Shown piece by piece: positions 9,234-17,493 of a stretch of 64,000 nucleotides of DNA. Every line of letters starts with the position of its first letter. Within the stretch, counting starts at the first letter, position 1. The stretch is taken from positions 682,001 through 746,000 of the forward strand of contig NZ_JABAIL010000004.1 in assembly GCF_012641475.1 (NCBI RefSeq), read 5' to 3'. The notes beneath the pieces were generated by a model that was not told the origin of the DNA, made no database searches, and saw only the letters and a program-made list of their open reading frames with translations. The stretch is from Flammeovirga agarivorans. GTDB lineage: Bacteria; Bacteroidota; Bacteroidia; Cytophagales; Flammeovirgaceae. Position numbers and translations under genes: made by a program.

Positions 9234-10271
9234 ATGAAATACCTCTCTAAAGGTAAGAGAGATAGAGTTATCAGCATAAATAAAAAAACGAATGAAGTCA
9301 CCTATCTACCTCATACCAAAACAAGATCATTAAATAATCCTGAAGAGAAAGTACAATTAGAAACTTATTTAAAATTAATTTATGATTACAATTACCCTGC
9401 AGAATATGTAAGGGTTTGTGTCCCTGTGAAAATGGGATCTTCAACAAAAGAAGCCGATATTATTACCTACAATGACATGGAAGGTTTAGAACCTTTCATG
9501 ATCGTGGAGTGTAAGAAAAAAGGGGTATCTTCCTCAGTTTTTGAAGGAGCTATTGACCAAGGGTTTTCCTATGCCAGTGCTATTCTTGCAAAGTTTGTTT
9601 GGACTACTGATGGAAAACAAGATACTTACCATGAAGTTATACCCACTAAGATTGGTGAACGGACTAAAAACATACTACCTTCTCCTCCTCCATTTAAAAA
9701 AAGTGATAGTTTTTTATATTCAACCAAAAAGAATATCTATCGATTAGCTAAAGCCCCTTTTAAAGTTCTTAGTCACTTTTTCAAAAGGCCATGCATTAAA
9801 AATGCTATGATTTACAATGCTATAATACTTGGCTTAATGTTTATCTTCAGTAAGGTGATTATGGAGAATATTCATCAGATTTTAGCGATACCTTTTATCA
9901 AAAATTTATGGGTAAATCATCATATGGATTTTTCATGGATGTATTATTTCATTTCTTTTACCTCTGTCTTTATTACTATAATAGTCAGTTCTATTGTAGG
10001 ATTATTAAACACCAATAAAAAAGGTAGAATAAAGCTCAAACAAGCTATATTCTTATCTCTATTTTTAGTGATTCCTGTTTGGTTTGCTGGAAGTGAGTTT
10101 ACTAAATCATGGTGGAATTGGCAACATTTCACAACTATGAAATATCAACCGTGGTTATTCCTAGGACCTCAACTTGCAATATCACCAATACAAATACTAT
10201 TATTTGCTGGAATTCTTTCTCTCTCAAAACCAAAGAAAAACACAAGGCACTATAAAAGATTAGCAAAATAA
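9234..10271 (+). CDS. membrane-anchored PD-(D/E)XK-like protein (HsdR N-terminal-like domain plus four helices)
   Basis: 345 residues. The first half resembles the type I restriction HsdR N-terminal nuclease domain (HSDR_N_2 family): NPEEKVQLETYLKLIYDYNYP, then Asp75 in KEADIITYN and Glu92-x-Lys94 in IVECKKKG, which gives a D...ExK active-site pattern. FEGAIDQGFSYA follows, as in the family. The second half has about four hydrophobic segments (roughly 190-212, 233-260, 272-290, 305-328). There is no helicase domain and no hsdM or hsdS next to it. A soluble nuclease domain tethered to the membrane suggests nucleic-acid degradation at the membrane, perhaps defence; this is inference. It stands alone between a terminator and an unrelated gene. 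Confidence 0.65.
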   Translation: MKYLSKGKRDRVISINKKTNEVTYLPHTKTRSLNNPEEKVQLETYLKLIYDYNYPAEYVRVCVPVKMGSSTKEADIITYNDMEGLEPFMIVECKKKGVSSSVFEGAIDQGFSYASAILAKFVWTTDGKQDTYHEVIPTKIGERTKNILPSPPPFKKSDSFLYSTKKNIYRLAKAPFKVLSHFFKRPCIKNAMIYNAIILGLMFIFSKVIMENIHQILAIPFIKNLWVNHHMDFSWMYYFISFTSVFITIIVSSIVGLLNTNKKGRIKLKQAIFLSLFLVIPVWFAGSEFTKSWWNWQHFTTMKYQPWLFLGPQLAISPIQILLFAGILSLSKPKKNTRHYKRLAK

Positions 10272-10276
10272 ATAAG

Positions 10277-10352
10277 GCTTGGGGAACTATTTCTATGGAG
10301 TTTTTTATTAAATTATATCTAATTATTAACTGTGTATAAATACTCCCCAAGC
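10277..10352 (+). other. long-range inverted repeat ending at a start codon
   Basis: GCTTGGGGA (10277-10285) is the exact reverse complement of TCCCCAAGC (10344-10352), separated by 58 bases; the right arm touches the ATG at 10353. It is unusually GC-rich for this genome's spacers and could mask or shape the translation start region. A chance match is possible. Confidence 0.35.
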
Positions 10353-11546
10353 ATGTTATTTAGAACTTTCTGTCTTTTACTAGTTTTATCCGCTCAATAT
10401 TCTTTTAGTCAAGGAATAAAGTTTCAGAAAATTTCACTAGAAAAAGCTATCAATGAAGCTAAAACCAATAATAAAAAAGTATTCATTGATATACATACCG
10501 AATGGTGTCCCAATTGCGATTGGATGCAAGAAGAAGTTTTTCAAAATAAAAAAATCGGCAATCATTATAATCAAAATTATATCTGTATTGACATTGATGC
10601 TGAGAGCACCCAAGGTATTGCCTTAATCAAGAAATATAAATTACATGTTTACCCAAGTTTCTTGTATTTAGATAGCGATGGCAATCCAATTCACTTACTT
10701 ACAGGTGTAATGAATAAAGATGAGTTTGTAAAAGACACAAAGGAAGCTGAAAACACTAGCACACAACTTTTTAATCTTCAAAAGGAAATACATACAAATA
10801 AGTCACAAGATTTAAATGTTCTTTCTAGGTACATTTATGTCTCTTACAAAGCAGGTTATGCAGATGACAAAACATTAAAAGAGTTCCTGGTAAAAGTTGA
10901 TGAAAATTCACTAAAAAATAAGTGGGTATGGATGGCCCTAAAAGAAGCAACAATGTATTCTGGATTACATTCAGATGCTTTACAAAAATTAGTACAACAT
11001 ACTGCTTCAATTGAAAAGGATTATGGTATCAAAGATATTATTCAGACCATCAATGCTGCTGCAAATGTATCCATGCAACCTTTTGTCGAAATGCGTGATA
11101 TTCAAGGTTGGGAAGACTTAATGGCATATTTAGATAAGTCATTAGGGAAACAAGGAAAAACATTGAATTGTGCCTACAATCCAACATTCTACATCAATAT
11201 AAAGGAGTATTCGACGGCATTTAGCAAAATGGAACAAGGGGTTCAACTACTCTCCGACCGAGACCCTGAAGTTAGAGCCTATTTATATAGAAATTGGGCC
11301 TGGAATATATATCATTATTATGATGATAAGGATAAGTTGAATATGGGCCTTGAATGGATTAATATCTCCATAAAATCACATCCTTATTCCATTAACTACG
11401 AAACAAAAGCTGGACTTCTATTTAAACTTAAACAATATAAAGAAGCAAGAATTAATGCTGAAAAGGCAATAGAACTTGCAAAAAAAGAGAAAGTACATCC
11501 TACTCTTGCTCACTTAGTACTAGATGAGCTTGATGGGATGAAATAA
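10353..11546 (+). CDS. exported thioredoxin-fold protein with TPR-like C-terminal region
   Basis: Start chosen at the ATG at 10353, because the frame upstream to the GTG at 10332 adds only six odd residues before a good signal peptide (about 1-20, ending SAQYSFSQ). 397 residues. The thioredoxin-like domain has WCPNC at 51-55 and the cis-Pro region HVYPSFLYLD. It resembles DUF255/thioredoxin_7 proteins that act as periplasmic disulfide reductases or foldases. The C-terminal half is helical, with TPR-like repeats near its end (GLEWINISIKSHPYSIN ... YKEARINAEKAIELAKK). The client protein is unknown. The gene is single and ends in a terminator. Confidence 0.75.
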   Translation: MLFRTFCLLLVLSAQYSFSQGIKFQKISLEKAINEAKTNNKKVFIDIHTEWCPNCDWMQEEVFQNKKIGNHYNQNYICIDIDAESTQGIALIKKYKLHVYPSFLYLDSDGNPIHLLTGVMNKDEFVKDTKEAENTSTQLFNLQKEIHTNKSQDLNVLSRYIYVSYKAGYADDKTLKEFLVKVDENSLKNKWVWMALKEATMYSGLHSDALQKLVQHTASIEKDYGIKDIIQTINAAANVSMQPFVEMRDIQGWEDLMAYLDKSLGKQGKTLNCAYNPTFYINIKEYSTAFSKMEQGVQLLSDRDPEVRAYLYRNWAWNIYHYYDDKDKLNMGLEWINISIKSHPYSINYETKAGLLFKLKQYKEARINAEKAIELAKKEKVHPTLAHLVLDELDGMK

Positions 11547-11551
11547 AAAAT

Positions 11552-11585
11552 AAAGACCTCACTGACATAATCAATGAGGTCTTTT
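11552..11585 (+). terminator. intrinsic terminator
   Basis: Perfect 10-bp stem AAAGACCTCA (11552-11561) with TGAGGTCTTT (11575-11584) and a T run, six bases after the stop of the thioredoxin-fold gene. Confidence 0.85.
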
Positions 11586-11662
11586 GTTTACTCTCTCAAT
11601 TTTTTTTCACTTATCTACTAAGCGCATTCATCTAACTTCTATATAAGTATACCCCATTTAAA

Positions 11663-11670
11663 TATTTTTG
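11663..11670 (+). promoter_or_regulatory. -7 promoter element before the mutT-like gene
   Basis: TATTTTTG fits TAnnTTTG and lies 37 bases before the start codon; no clear -33 TTG is seen. Confidence 0.35.
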
Positions 11671-11707
11671 TTTCATGTCTAACATTTTATATTCCAAATA
11701 AAAATCA

Positions 11708-12100
11708 ATGATACAAGTTGTTGCAGGTATTATAATTGAAAATAAAACCGTTTTCATAGCCAAAAGAAAGAAAGGAAATGTTTTAGAAGGATATTGGGAG
11801 TTCCCTGGAGGAAAACATGAAATTGGAGAAACACTTGAAGCTTCTCTTATCCGAGAATTTGAGGAAGAATTTAATGTAGAAATTGAGGTTCTCGAAAAAT
11901 TGCATGATAATATCCATCACTATCCTCAAATCTCAATACACCTACACAGTTTTATTTGCAAGAAAATAAAAGGGGAATTTCAACTACTCGACCATGATGA
12001 AGTTCAGTGGGTAAACATCGAAGAACTTGAAAATATCTTACTTGCTCCTGCAGATATTCCGATTATTGAGGCATTAAAAAAGGCTACCTTAAATAAATAA
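11708..12100 (+). CDS. mutT: MutT-like NUDIX hydrolase
   Basis: 130 residues, usual for MutT. The NUDIX box begins at GGKHEIGE and continues with REFEEEFNV; the catalytic glutamates are present, but the usual Gly near the end of the box is Asn. The enzyme probably hydrolyses oxidised dGTP to the monophosphate, limiting mutation; other nucleotide diphosphates are possible. The ORF starts MIQVVAGII, as in MutT. It is convergent with the DUF349 gene and shares a terminator with it. Confidence 0.85.
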   Translation: MIQVVAGIIIENKTVFIAKRKKGNVLEGYWEFPGGKHEIGETLEASLIREFEEEFNVEIEVLEKLHDNIHHYPQISIHLHSFICKKIKGEFQLLDHDEVQWVNIEELENILLAPADIPIIEALKKATLNK

Positions 12101-12110
12101 GGCAGCCTTT
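12079..12110 (+). terminator. bidirectional terminator between mutT-like gene and DUF349 gene
   Basis: Stem of 7+5 bp with one A/C mismatch (12079-12091 with 12098-12110) and A/T tracts on both sides. It overlaps the stop codon of the mutT-like gene and can serve both convergent genes. Confidence 0.7.
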
Positions 12111-12133
12111 ATTTATATTTCAAAAGATCAATA

Positions 12134-13990
12134 CTAGTTATCCATTGATTGGATAATTTTTAATTGTTCTTTTAATTTTTTCAATTCTACTTTAGAAGCT
12201 TCAATCTTCTCATTGTATTCTGCTAGTAATTTATCAGCAGTTTTCGAATTTGAGAAGAAAGCAAGGTTATTTTGCCATAAAGCAATATCGTCCTCATGAG
12301 TTTTAATCTTAGTACGGATATTTTGCTCTTGGTTTCTAAAACGCTTACCTCCAGCAGGGATTTGATTAAATACACCCGCCAATACTTGAAGTTTACCTTT
12401 CTCATCAAGATCAGCTGCAGACTCCACATATGCTTCTACACTTGCAACAAATTTGTCTACAATAGCATCTTTTTCTTTTCTTGGTACAAAACCAATCGCA
12501 AAGAACGCTTCTGCTTTCTCACTTAATAATGCTTGATCGAAGGCTGTTTTATCTTCGGTTAATTTCGTTAACTCTAAGATAATTTCTTCCTTTTTATTTA
12601 GGTTCTCAGCATACTCCTTGTTCTCTTCATTTCTCTTATTTCTCTTTCTTTCAAAGAAAGTATCACAAGCTGCCTTAAATTCAGCATATACTGAATCTCT
12701 GAATTTTTCAGGAACAGGACCAATACTTTTCCACTCTTTTTGTAAAGCGATTAAAGCATCAGCTGTTGCATTCCAATCTGAAGAATCTTTAATTTCTTCT
12801 GCTTTTGCAACTAAAACCTTCTTCTTCTCTAAGTTCTCTGCTCTTTGAGCTTCAAGTACTTCGAAGAATTTATTTTTGTTTGCGAAGAACTGTTTGAAGT
12901 TTGCCCAGAATTGTTTGTTAATTCCGTTAGCTACTTCTCTTGGTACTGGACCAATTTCTTCCCATTCCTTTTGAACCGCTAATAAACGCTTAGTTTCTTC
13001 ATTCCACTCTTTAATACGATCTGTATTGAATGTTGAGAACGGCTCTACTTTTAAACATAAAGCTTGCTTTAATTTCATGTTCTCATCAAGAACTTTCTTG
13101 AATTCTTCAGCGTGCTTACGTTTTTTATCATATATCTTATCAGAAATCTCTTTGAAAGAATTCCAGATAGTGTCTTTTTCTTCTTTTGGTACAGGACCAA
13201 TATTTCTGAATTCCTCATGAAGGCTATTTAATGAAACTACAGCCTCACTAATATTTTCTACTTCAAGAAGTTTTTCAGCTCTTTCAATTAAAGCTTTTTT
13301 CGCTTTTAAGTTATGCTGTCTATCAAGTTCTTTTAATTCGAACTCGATACTCATTTGATCATAGAAACGATCAAGTAAAGCACCGTAAGTTTTGTAGATT
13401 TCATCAGCAAACTGTTGTGGTACAGCACCTGTTGCTTTCCATTCTTTTTGTAATTCCTTGATCTTGTTCATGACACCTTTATCATCAGTTGTCTCGATCA
13501 ATTCTTTTACTTGGTTAATAATGCTACGCTTCTTCTTTAAGTTGTCCTCACGCATTTTTTGCATTTGCTCAAAATGTTGACGACGTGCATTTTTAACTGC
13601 GTAGAAAGCATCATTAAATGTTTTGACATCAGCATCTTGATATTCAAAACCTTCTACATCACCGTTCTTCTCTAAGAATTCAGCTTTAGCAGCAGCCTCT
13701 TCTTCTTGTCTAATCGGATCAAAGTATTCTTTAATCTTTTTAGAGATTCTTTCAGCTTTAACAACATCACTATTGTTAACAAGCTTACTGATTTCAGCAA
13801 GTAATTCTGATTTAGAATGATTACTAAAATCTTGATCTTCTTGAAGCTCCTCTTCTACTGATACTTCATCATCTCCAAAATCTGCAACATCATCCATATC
13901 TGCAACATCATCAAATTGTGCTACAGTGTTTTCAGTTACATTTTGTTCGTTTAACTCATTGTTTTGAGTTTCGTCCTGTGATGTACTCAT
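12134..13990 (-). CDS. DUF349 repeat protein
   Basis: 618 residues, highly charged and helical, with an acidic N-terminal 60 residues. At least five DUF349 modules can be read by their WxxIGPVP core: KEWKATGAVP, EEFRNIGPVP, KEWEEIGPVP, KEWKSIGPVP and FFAIGFVP, spaced about 70 residues apart. There is no signal peptide, so it is cytosolic. The family is widespread in Bacteroidota and its biochemical role is not established. It has a possible structured leader upstream and a shared terminator downstream. Confidence 0.85.
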   Translation of the reverse strand: MSTSQDETQNNELNEQNVTENTVAQFDDVADMDDVADFGDDEVSVEEELQEDQDFSNHSKSELLAEISKLVNNSDVVKAERISKKIKEYFDPIRQEEEAAAKAEFLEKNGDVEGFEYQDADVKTFNDAFYAVKNARRQHFEQMQKMREDNLKKKRSIINQVKELIETTDDKGVMNKIKELQKEWKATGAVPQQFADEIYKTYGALLDRFYDQMSIEFELKELDRQHNLKAKKALIERAEKLLEVENISEAVVSLNSLHEEFRNIGPVPKEEKDTIWNSFKEISDKIYDKKRKHAEEFKKVLDENMKLKQALCLKVEPFSTFNTDRIKEWNEETKRLLAVQKEWEEIGPVPREVANGINKQFWANFKQFFANKNKFFEVLEAQRAENLEKKKVLVAKAEEIKDSSDWNATADALIALQKEWKSIGPVPEKFRDSVYAEFKAACDTFFERKRNKRNEENKEYAENLNKKEEIILELTKLTEDKTAFDQALLSEKAEAFFAIGFVPRKEKDAIVDKFVASVEAYVESAADLDEKGKLQVLAGVFNQIPAGGKRFRNQEQNIRTKIKTHEDDIALWQNNLAFFSNSKTADKLLAEYNEKIEASKVELKKLKEQLKIIQSMDN

Positions 13991-14030
13991 CTTTTAAAAC
14001 GATTTTAAGTGCGTCAATAATTACAACCGA

Positions 14031-14114
14031 CCATTTCGAAAAAAATGAAATGGACCTTTGGTATAGGTTTGTTTCTACAGACCAATATACCGTCAAAATA
14101 CGGAAGCAAAAATA
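14031..14114 (-). promoter_or_regulatory. possible promoter and structured leader of the DUF349 gene
   Basis: On the minus strand TATTTTTG (14107-14114) matches the -7 element. Between it and the start codon lie two hairpins: 14060-14091 (6+3 bp, two-base bulge) and 14031-14053 (CCATTTC/GAAATGG). The -33 TTG is about 25 bases upstream, a little far. Confidence 0.4.
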
Positions 14115-14258
14115 CTCTTAATTTCTTATCTATTCTAACCAAAACACAATTTTACTCCGTTTTTGCATTAATTTTTTTAATCTTTGTAACATGAGTGTCA
14201 CTTTATTGATTTATTGACAACAATAGGTCAACTTTGCAGTAAAGACAAACAGCTTTCA

Positions 14259-15479
14259 ATGGAAAAAAGACAAGTTCAATATCAGTTTGATGAGCAACAT
14301 TTAAAAAACTCATCTAAAAATTTTTACGATCCGTCTAAACTTAGAACGGAAGAAATGGTACTTAATTTGGGTCCTCATCACCCTGCTACACATGGTGTAC
14401 TTAGAGTGGAGGTGCTCACTGATGGTGAATATGTCGTTGATGTCACTCCTCATTTGGGGTATCTGCACCGCTGTTTCGAGAAACATGCAGAAAACCTAAA
14501 CTTTCAACAAATTATCCCTTACGTAGACCGTATGGATTACGTAGCCTCTATGAATTCAGAGCATGCTTTTGCAATGGGTGTTGAAAAAATGATGGGAATT
14601 GATCACAAAATTCCAAAAAGAGTAGAATACATTAGAGTTCTTGTTGCTGAACTTAATCGTATCGCTTCGCATTTTATAGCTGTAGGTACTTATGTTCTTG
14701 ATATTGGTGCCACTACTCCATTTTTATGGGTAATGAGAGACAGAGAACACATTTTAAGAATGTTAGAATGGGCTTCTGGTGCTCGAATGCTCTATAATTA
14801 TATTTGGGTGGGAGGATTATACTATGATGTTCCTGTTGGTTTTGAAGAAAGATGTCTTGAGTTTGTCAATTATCTAAAGCCTAAACTACAAGAGTTTAGA
14901 GAAATGATTATCGACAATAAAATCTTTGTTGAAAGAACTGCTAATGTTGGTGTTCTACCGTTAAGTACAGCGATTGATTATGCTTGTTCCGGACCAGTAC
15001 TTAGAGGTTCAGGAGTAGCACATGATTTAAGAAGAGTTGATGCTTATTCAGTCTATCCAGAACTAGATTTTGATATTCCTGTAGGTAAAGGTCTGATGGG
15101 TAGCGTGGGCGATTGCTGGGACAGAACTTATGTAAGAGTTGAAGAGTGTTGGGAGTCCTTAAAAATAATTGAGCAGTCTGCCAATATTTTACTTAAAGAA
15201 CATAAAAGAGATAGAACATTTGATCCTCAAGCATTAGTTCCAAAGAAAATTAGACCTAAAGCAATGGATTTTTATGCTAGAGCTGAAGGTCCAAAAGGAG
15301 AATTAGGCTTCTTCATGAGAACAAATGGAAAATCTGATATTCCAGAAAGATTAAAAGCTAGATCTTGTTGTTTCTGTAACTTATCCGTATTACCTGAAAT
15401 TTCAAAAGGGGTATTGCTTTCTGATCTGATTGCAATTATGGGATCTATTGATATCATTATGGGTGAAGTTGACCGTTAA
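14259..15479 (+). CDS. nuoD: NADH-quinone oxidoreductase subunit D
   Basis: Start chosen at the ATG at 14259 (MEKRQVQ); a TTG 45 bases upstream is also in frame. 406 residues. The 49-kDa subunit signature NLGPHHPATHGVLR is present, as are HRCFEK, YVDRMDYV and the C-terminal FMRTNGKSDIPERLK. NuoD forms part of the quinone site of complex I on the cytosolic arm. It is not fused to NuoC and no other nuo gene is in the window: the neighbours are DUF349 (divergent) and a glycosyltransferase 28 bases downstream. The complex I genes must therefore be split or organised elsewhere in this genome. Confidence 0.95.
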   Translation: MEKRQVQYQFDEQHLKNSSKNFYDPSKLRTEEMVLNLGPHHPATHGVLRVEVLTDGEYVVDVTPHLGYLHRCFEKHAENLNFQQIIPYVDRMDYVASMNSEHAFAMGVEKMMGIDHKIPKRVEYIRVLVAELNRIASHFIAVGTYVLDIGATTPFLWVMRDREHILRMLEWASGARMLYNYIWVGGLYYDVPVGFEERCLEFVNYLKPKLQEFREMIIDNKIFVERTANVGVLPLSTAIDYACSGPVLRGSGVAHDLRRVDAYSVYPELDFDIPVGKGLMGSVGDCWDRTYVRVEECWESLKIIEQSANILLKEHKRDRTFDPQALVPKKIRPKAMDFYARAEGPKGELGFFMRTNGKSDIPERLKARSCCFCNLSVLPEISKGVLLSDLIAIMGSIDIIMGEVDR

Positions 15480-15507
15480 TATTTTGTAGGGAAGGAAAAG
15501 GTAATCA

Positions 15508-16770
15508 ATGACTTTGTATTCAGATACTATTTTAAAGAGTACAGATAAAGCGAAGAATGATCAAAAACTAAATATTTGCATCATCACTCACTGCTACCCT
15601 CCTGATTTTGGTGCAGCACCTCATCAATATGAACATATGGCCAAGTCTTTTCAAAAAGAAGGTCACTATGTTTCTGTAATCACTTCTCATCCCTACTATC
15701 CTAGTGGAAAATTAAAAAAAGAAGATCGATACAAATTCATTTCAGAAACGAATGAAAATGGAATTACTGTAAGAAGACATTGGTTATTGCCATCTCAGAA
15801 AAACAACTCTTTATTGAGATTGATCAGTATGATGACAATGCTAATGAGTATGCTCTTCTCTTTGCCTTATTTGAAGAGGAACAAAATAGATCTAATCATC
15901 TGTCAAACACCACCAATATCATTACCTTTTTTAGCTATTCTTGCAAAAAAAAGATACAATATACCTATTATCTTAAATGTCTCTGATTTGTGGCCTCAAG
16001 CCATGGTCGATATTAATCATTTAAAAAAGTCTTCATTCACTTATAAACTACTTCATAAGGTAGAAAAGTATTTCTACAAAAAAGCGGATCATATTGTAAC
16101 ACAGTCTATTGAATCCCAGGAATATATTCAACAACTAGGCTTTCAAAAACCTCAAATTTATCGTATTGGAGCTGATATCGACACCTTTAAACCATCAGAT
16201 AAAGATCTAAATGAAAAAAGGTATAAAATGGTATATATGGGTGTTCTTGGGGTAGCACATGGACTGTCTCAACTCATCAATCAAATTCCTTTTGATAGAT
16301 TAGGAATTGATTTCCATATTTATGGTAATGGTATTGACCTTCCAAAAATCAAACATATTATTAAAGAAAAAGGGCTTAATTCAATCCAAGTTTTTGAGCC
16401 AATTCTTTATCAAAAAGTACCTCAAGTCTTACAGGAATATGATTTTGCATTTATCTCTCAAATTAATTATGTGAGAGGCACTCTTCCTGCAAAATTATTT
16501 GAGAGTTTGAGTATGGGTTTACCTATCATTTTTCATGGTGATGGCGAAGGTGCTAAAATTGTTAAAGAAAATGACTGTGGTTGGGTATCAAATCCTAATG
16601 CTCCAGAAGAATTAGTCATTAACTTAAAAGAAATCACACAAAGTAACAGGAATGTTCTGATAAAAAAAGGTCAAAACGCCCGTACATTATGTACCCAACA
16701 TTTTGACCGTGATCAACAGTTTACCAATTTAATGAAAACTGTCTATCAGAATTTCACTACCAAGTCTTAA
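15508..16770 (+). CDS. glycosyltransferase family 4 (GT-B fold)
   Basis: 420 residues. The N-terminal Rossmann half has ITHCYPPDFGAAPHQ and DLIICQTPP; the C-terminal half has YMGVLGVAHGLSQLI, then PAKLFESLSMGLPIIFHG and EGAKIVKENDCGW, where GT4 enzymes keep the EX7E-type sugar-nucleotide contacts. It resembles WbuB-type transferases that add N-acetyl-amino sugars to surface polysaccharides; the substrate is not determined. It lies 28 bases after nuoD, probably by chance read-through linkage, and its end overlaps the convergent potassium-uptake gene by four bases. Confidence 0.85.
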   Translation: MTLYSDTILKSTDKAKNDQKLNICIITHCYPPDFGAAPHQYEHMAKSFQKEGHYVSVITSHPYYPSGKLKKEDRYKFISETNENGITVRRHWLLPSQKNNSLLRLISMMTMLMSMLFSLPYLKRNKIDLIICQTPPISLPFLAILAKKRYNIPIILNVSDLWPQAMVDINHLKKSSFTYKLLHKVEKYFYKKADHIVTQSIESQEYIQQLGFQKPQIYRIGADIDTFKPSDKDLNEKRYKMVYMGVLGVAHGLSQLINQIPFDRLGIDFHIYGNGIDLPKIKHIIKEKGLNSIQVFEPILYQKVPQVLQEYDFAFISQINYVRGTLPAKLFESLSMGLPIIFHGDGEGAKIVKENDCGWVSNPNAPEELVINLKEITQSNRNVLIKKGQNARTLCTQHFDRDQQFTNLMKTVYQNFTTKS

Positions 16771-17492
16771 GAAACCATATCAGCGATATTTTTCACTCTT
16801 TCTTTACCTCCTGCAATTACTAAAGTATGATTCTCAGTTAATGTGATATCTCTGAAGTCTTGAATATATACCTTCTCTTCCCCTTCCTTATTACAGTTAG
16901 AAGAATTCTCTTTTAAGCAGATTACAGATACATGCATCGTATCCCTAAAACGTAATTTCCTAACGCTACTACCTAGGAACTTTTTAGGTATAGATACCTC
17001 AATAATATATACCCCAGGAGCTACTTCATCCATAGCAATAACATGACGGTTCATTAATTCTAAAGCAAAGCGTTTTCCTTCTTGCTTTTCTGGGAAAATC
17101 ACTCGAGTTATTCCCATTTTCGTCAGTACTTTCGCATGCATATCCCGAGTAGCCCTTGCATATATTTCCTGAACATTGATTTCTTTCAGTGCTTCGATTG
17201 TCAGTAATTTAGTCTCAAAGTTTTTACCATGAGATAAAATTACTATGTCAGTCTGCTTAATATGCTTTTTAAGGGCCATTGGATTTGTAGTATCTGTTTC
17301 ATACAAATACTCAAACCCCATTTCTCTTAGGCGCTTTAAAGTGATTAAGCTATCCTTCAGTTTCGATGTAGAATCAAAATCATTATGAAGGATGATTAAT
17401 ATATCTTCATTGTTATTGCGTAGCGTTTTGGCGATTTCTATACCAAAAGCCCCCATACCAATTAATACATATCTTTTATTTATCTTTTTCAT
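16767..17492 (-). CDS. potassium uptake regulatory subunit (TrkA/KtrA family)
   Basis: I chose the ATG at 17492, one base after the stop of the transporter gene, over an in-frame TTG at 17501. 241 residues: RCK N-terminal Rossmann fold with GMGAFG at about 12-17, then a C-terminal RCK_C domain (EVSIPKKFLGSSVRKLRF...). This cytosolic ring-forming subunit binds nucleotide and gates the membrane channel. Close coupling to the transporter gene shows they work as one Ktr-type system. Confidence 0.9.
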   Translation of the reverse strand: MKKINKRYVLIGMGAFGIEIAKTLRNNNEDILIILHNDFDSTSKLKDSLITLKRLREMGFEYLYETDTTNPMALKKHIKQTDIVILSHGKNFETKLLTIEALKEINVQEIYARATRDMHAKVLTKMGITRVIFPEKQEGKRFALELMNRHVIAMDEVAPGVYIIEVSIPKKFLGSSVRKLRFRDTMHVSVICLKENSSNCNKEGEEKVYIQDFRDITLTENHTLVIAGGKERVKNIADMVS

Positions 17493-17493
17493 T

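Noticed and set aside
9541-9747. 68-codon plus-strand frame inside the nuclease-like gene
   Set aside because: Overlaps the HsdR-N-like domain in another frame, with no motif.
9234-10271. Complete type I restriction system
   Set aside because: No helicase, methylase or specificity gene is adjacent; only the N-terminal-like domain is present.
12223-13220. Several frames within the DUF349 gene
   Set aside because: Shadow frames of a repetitive helical protein.
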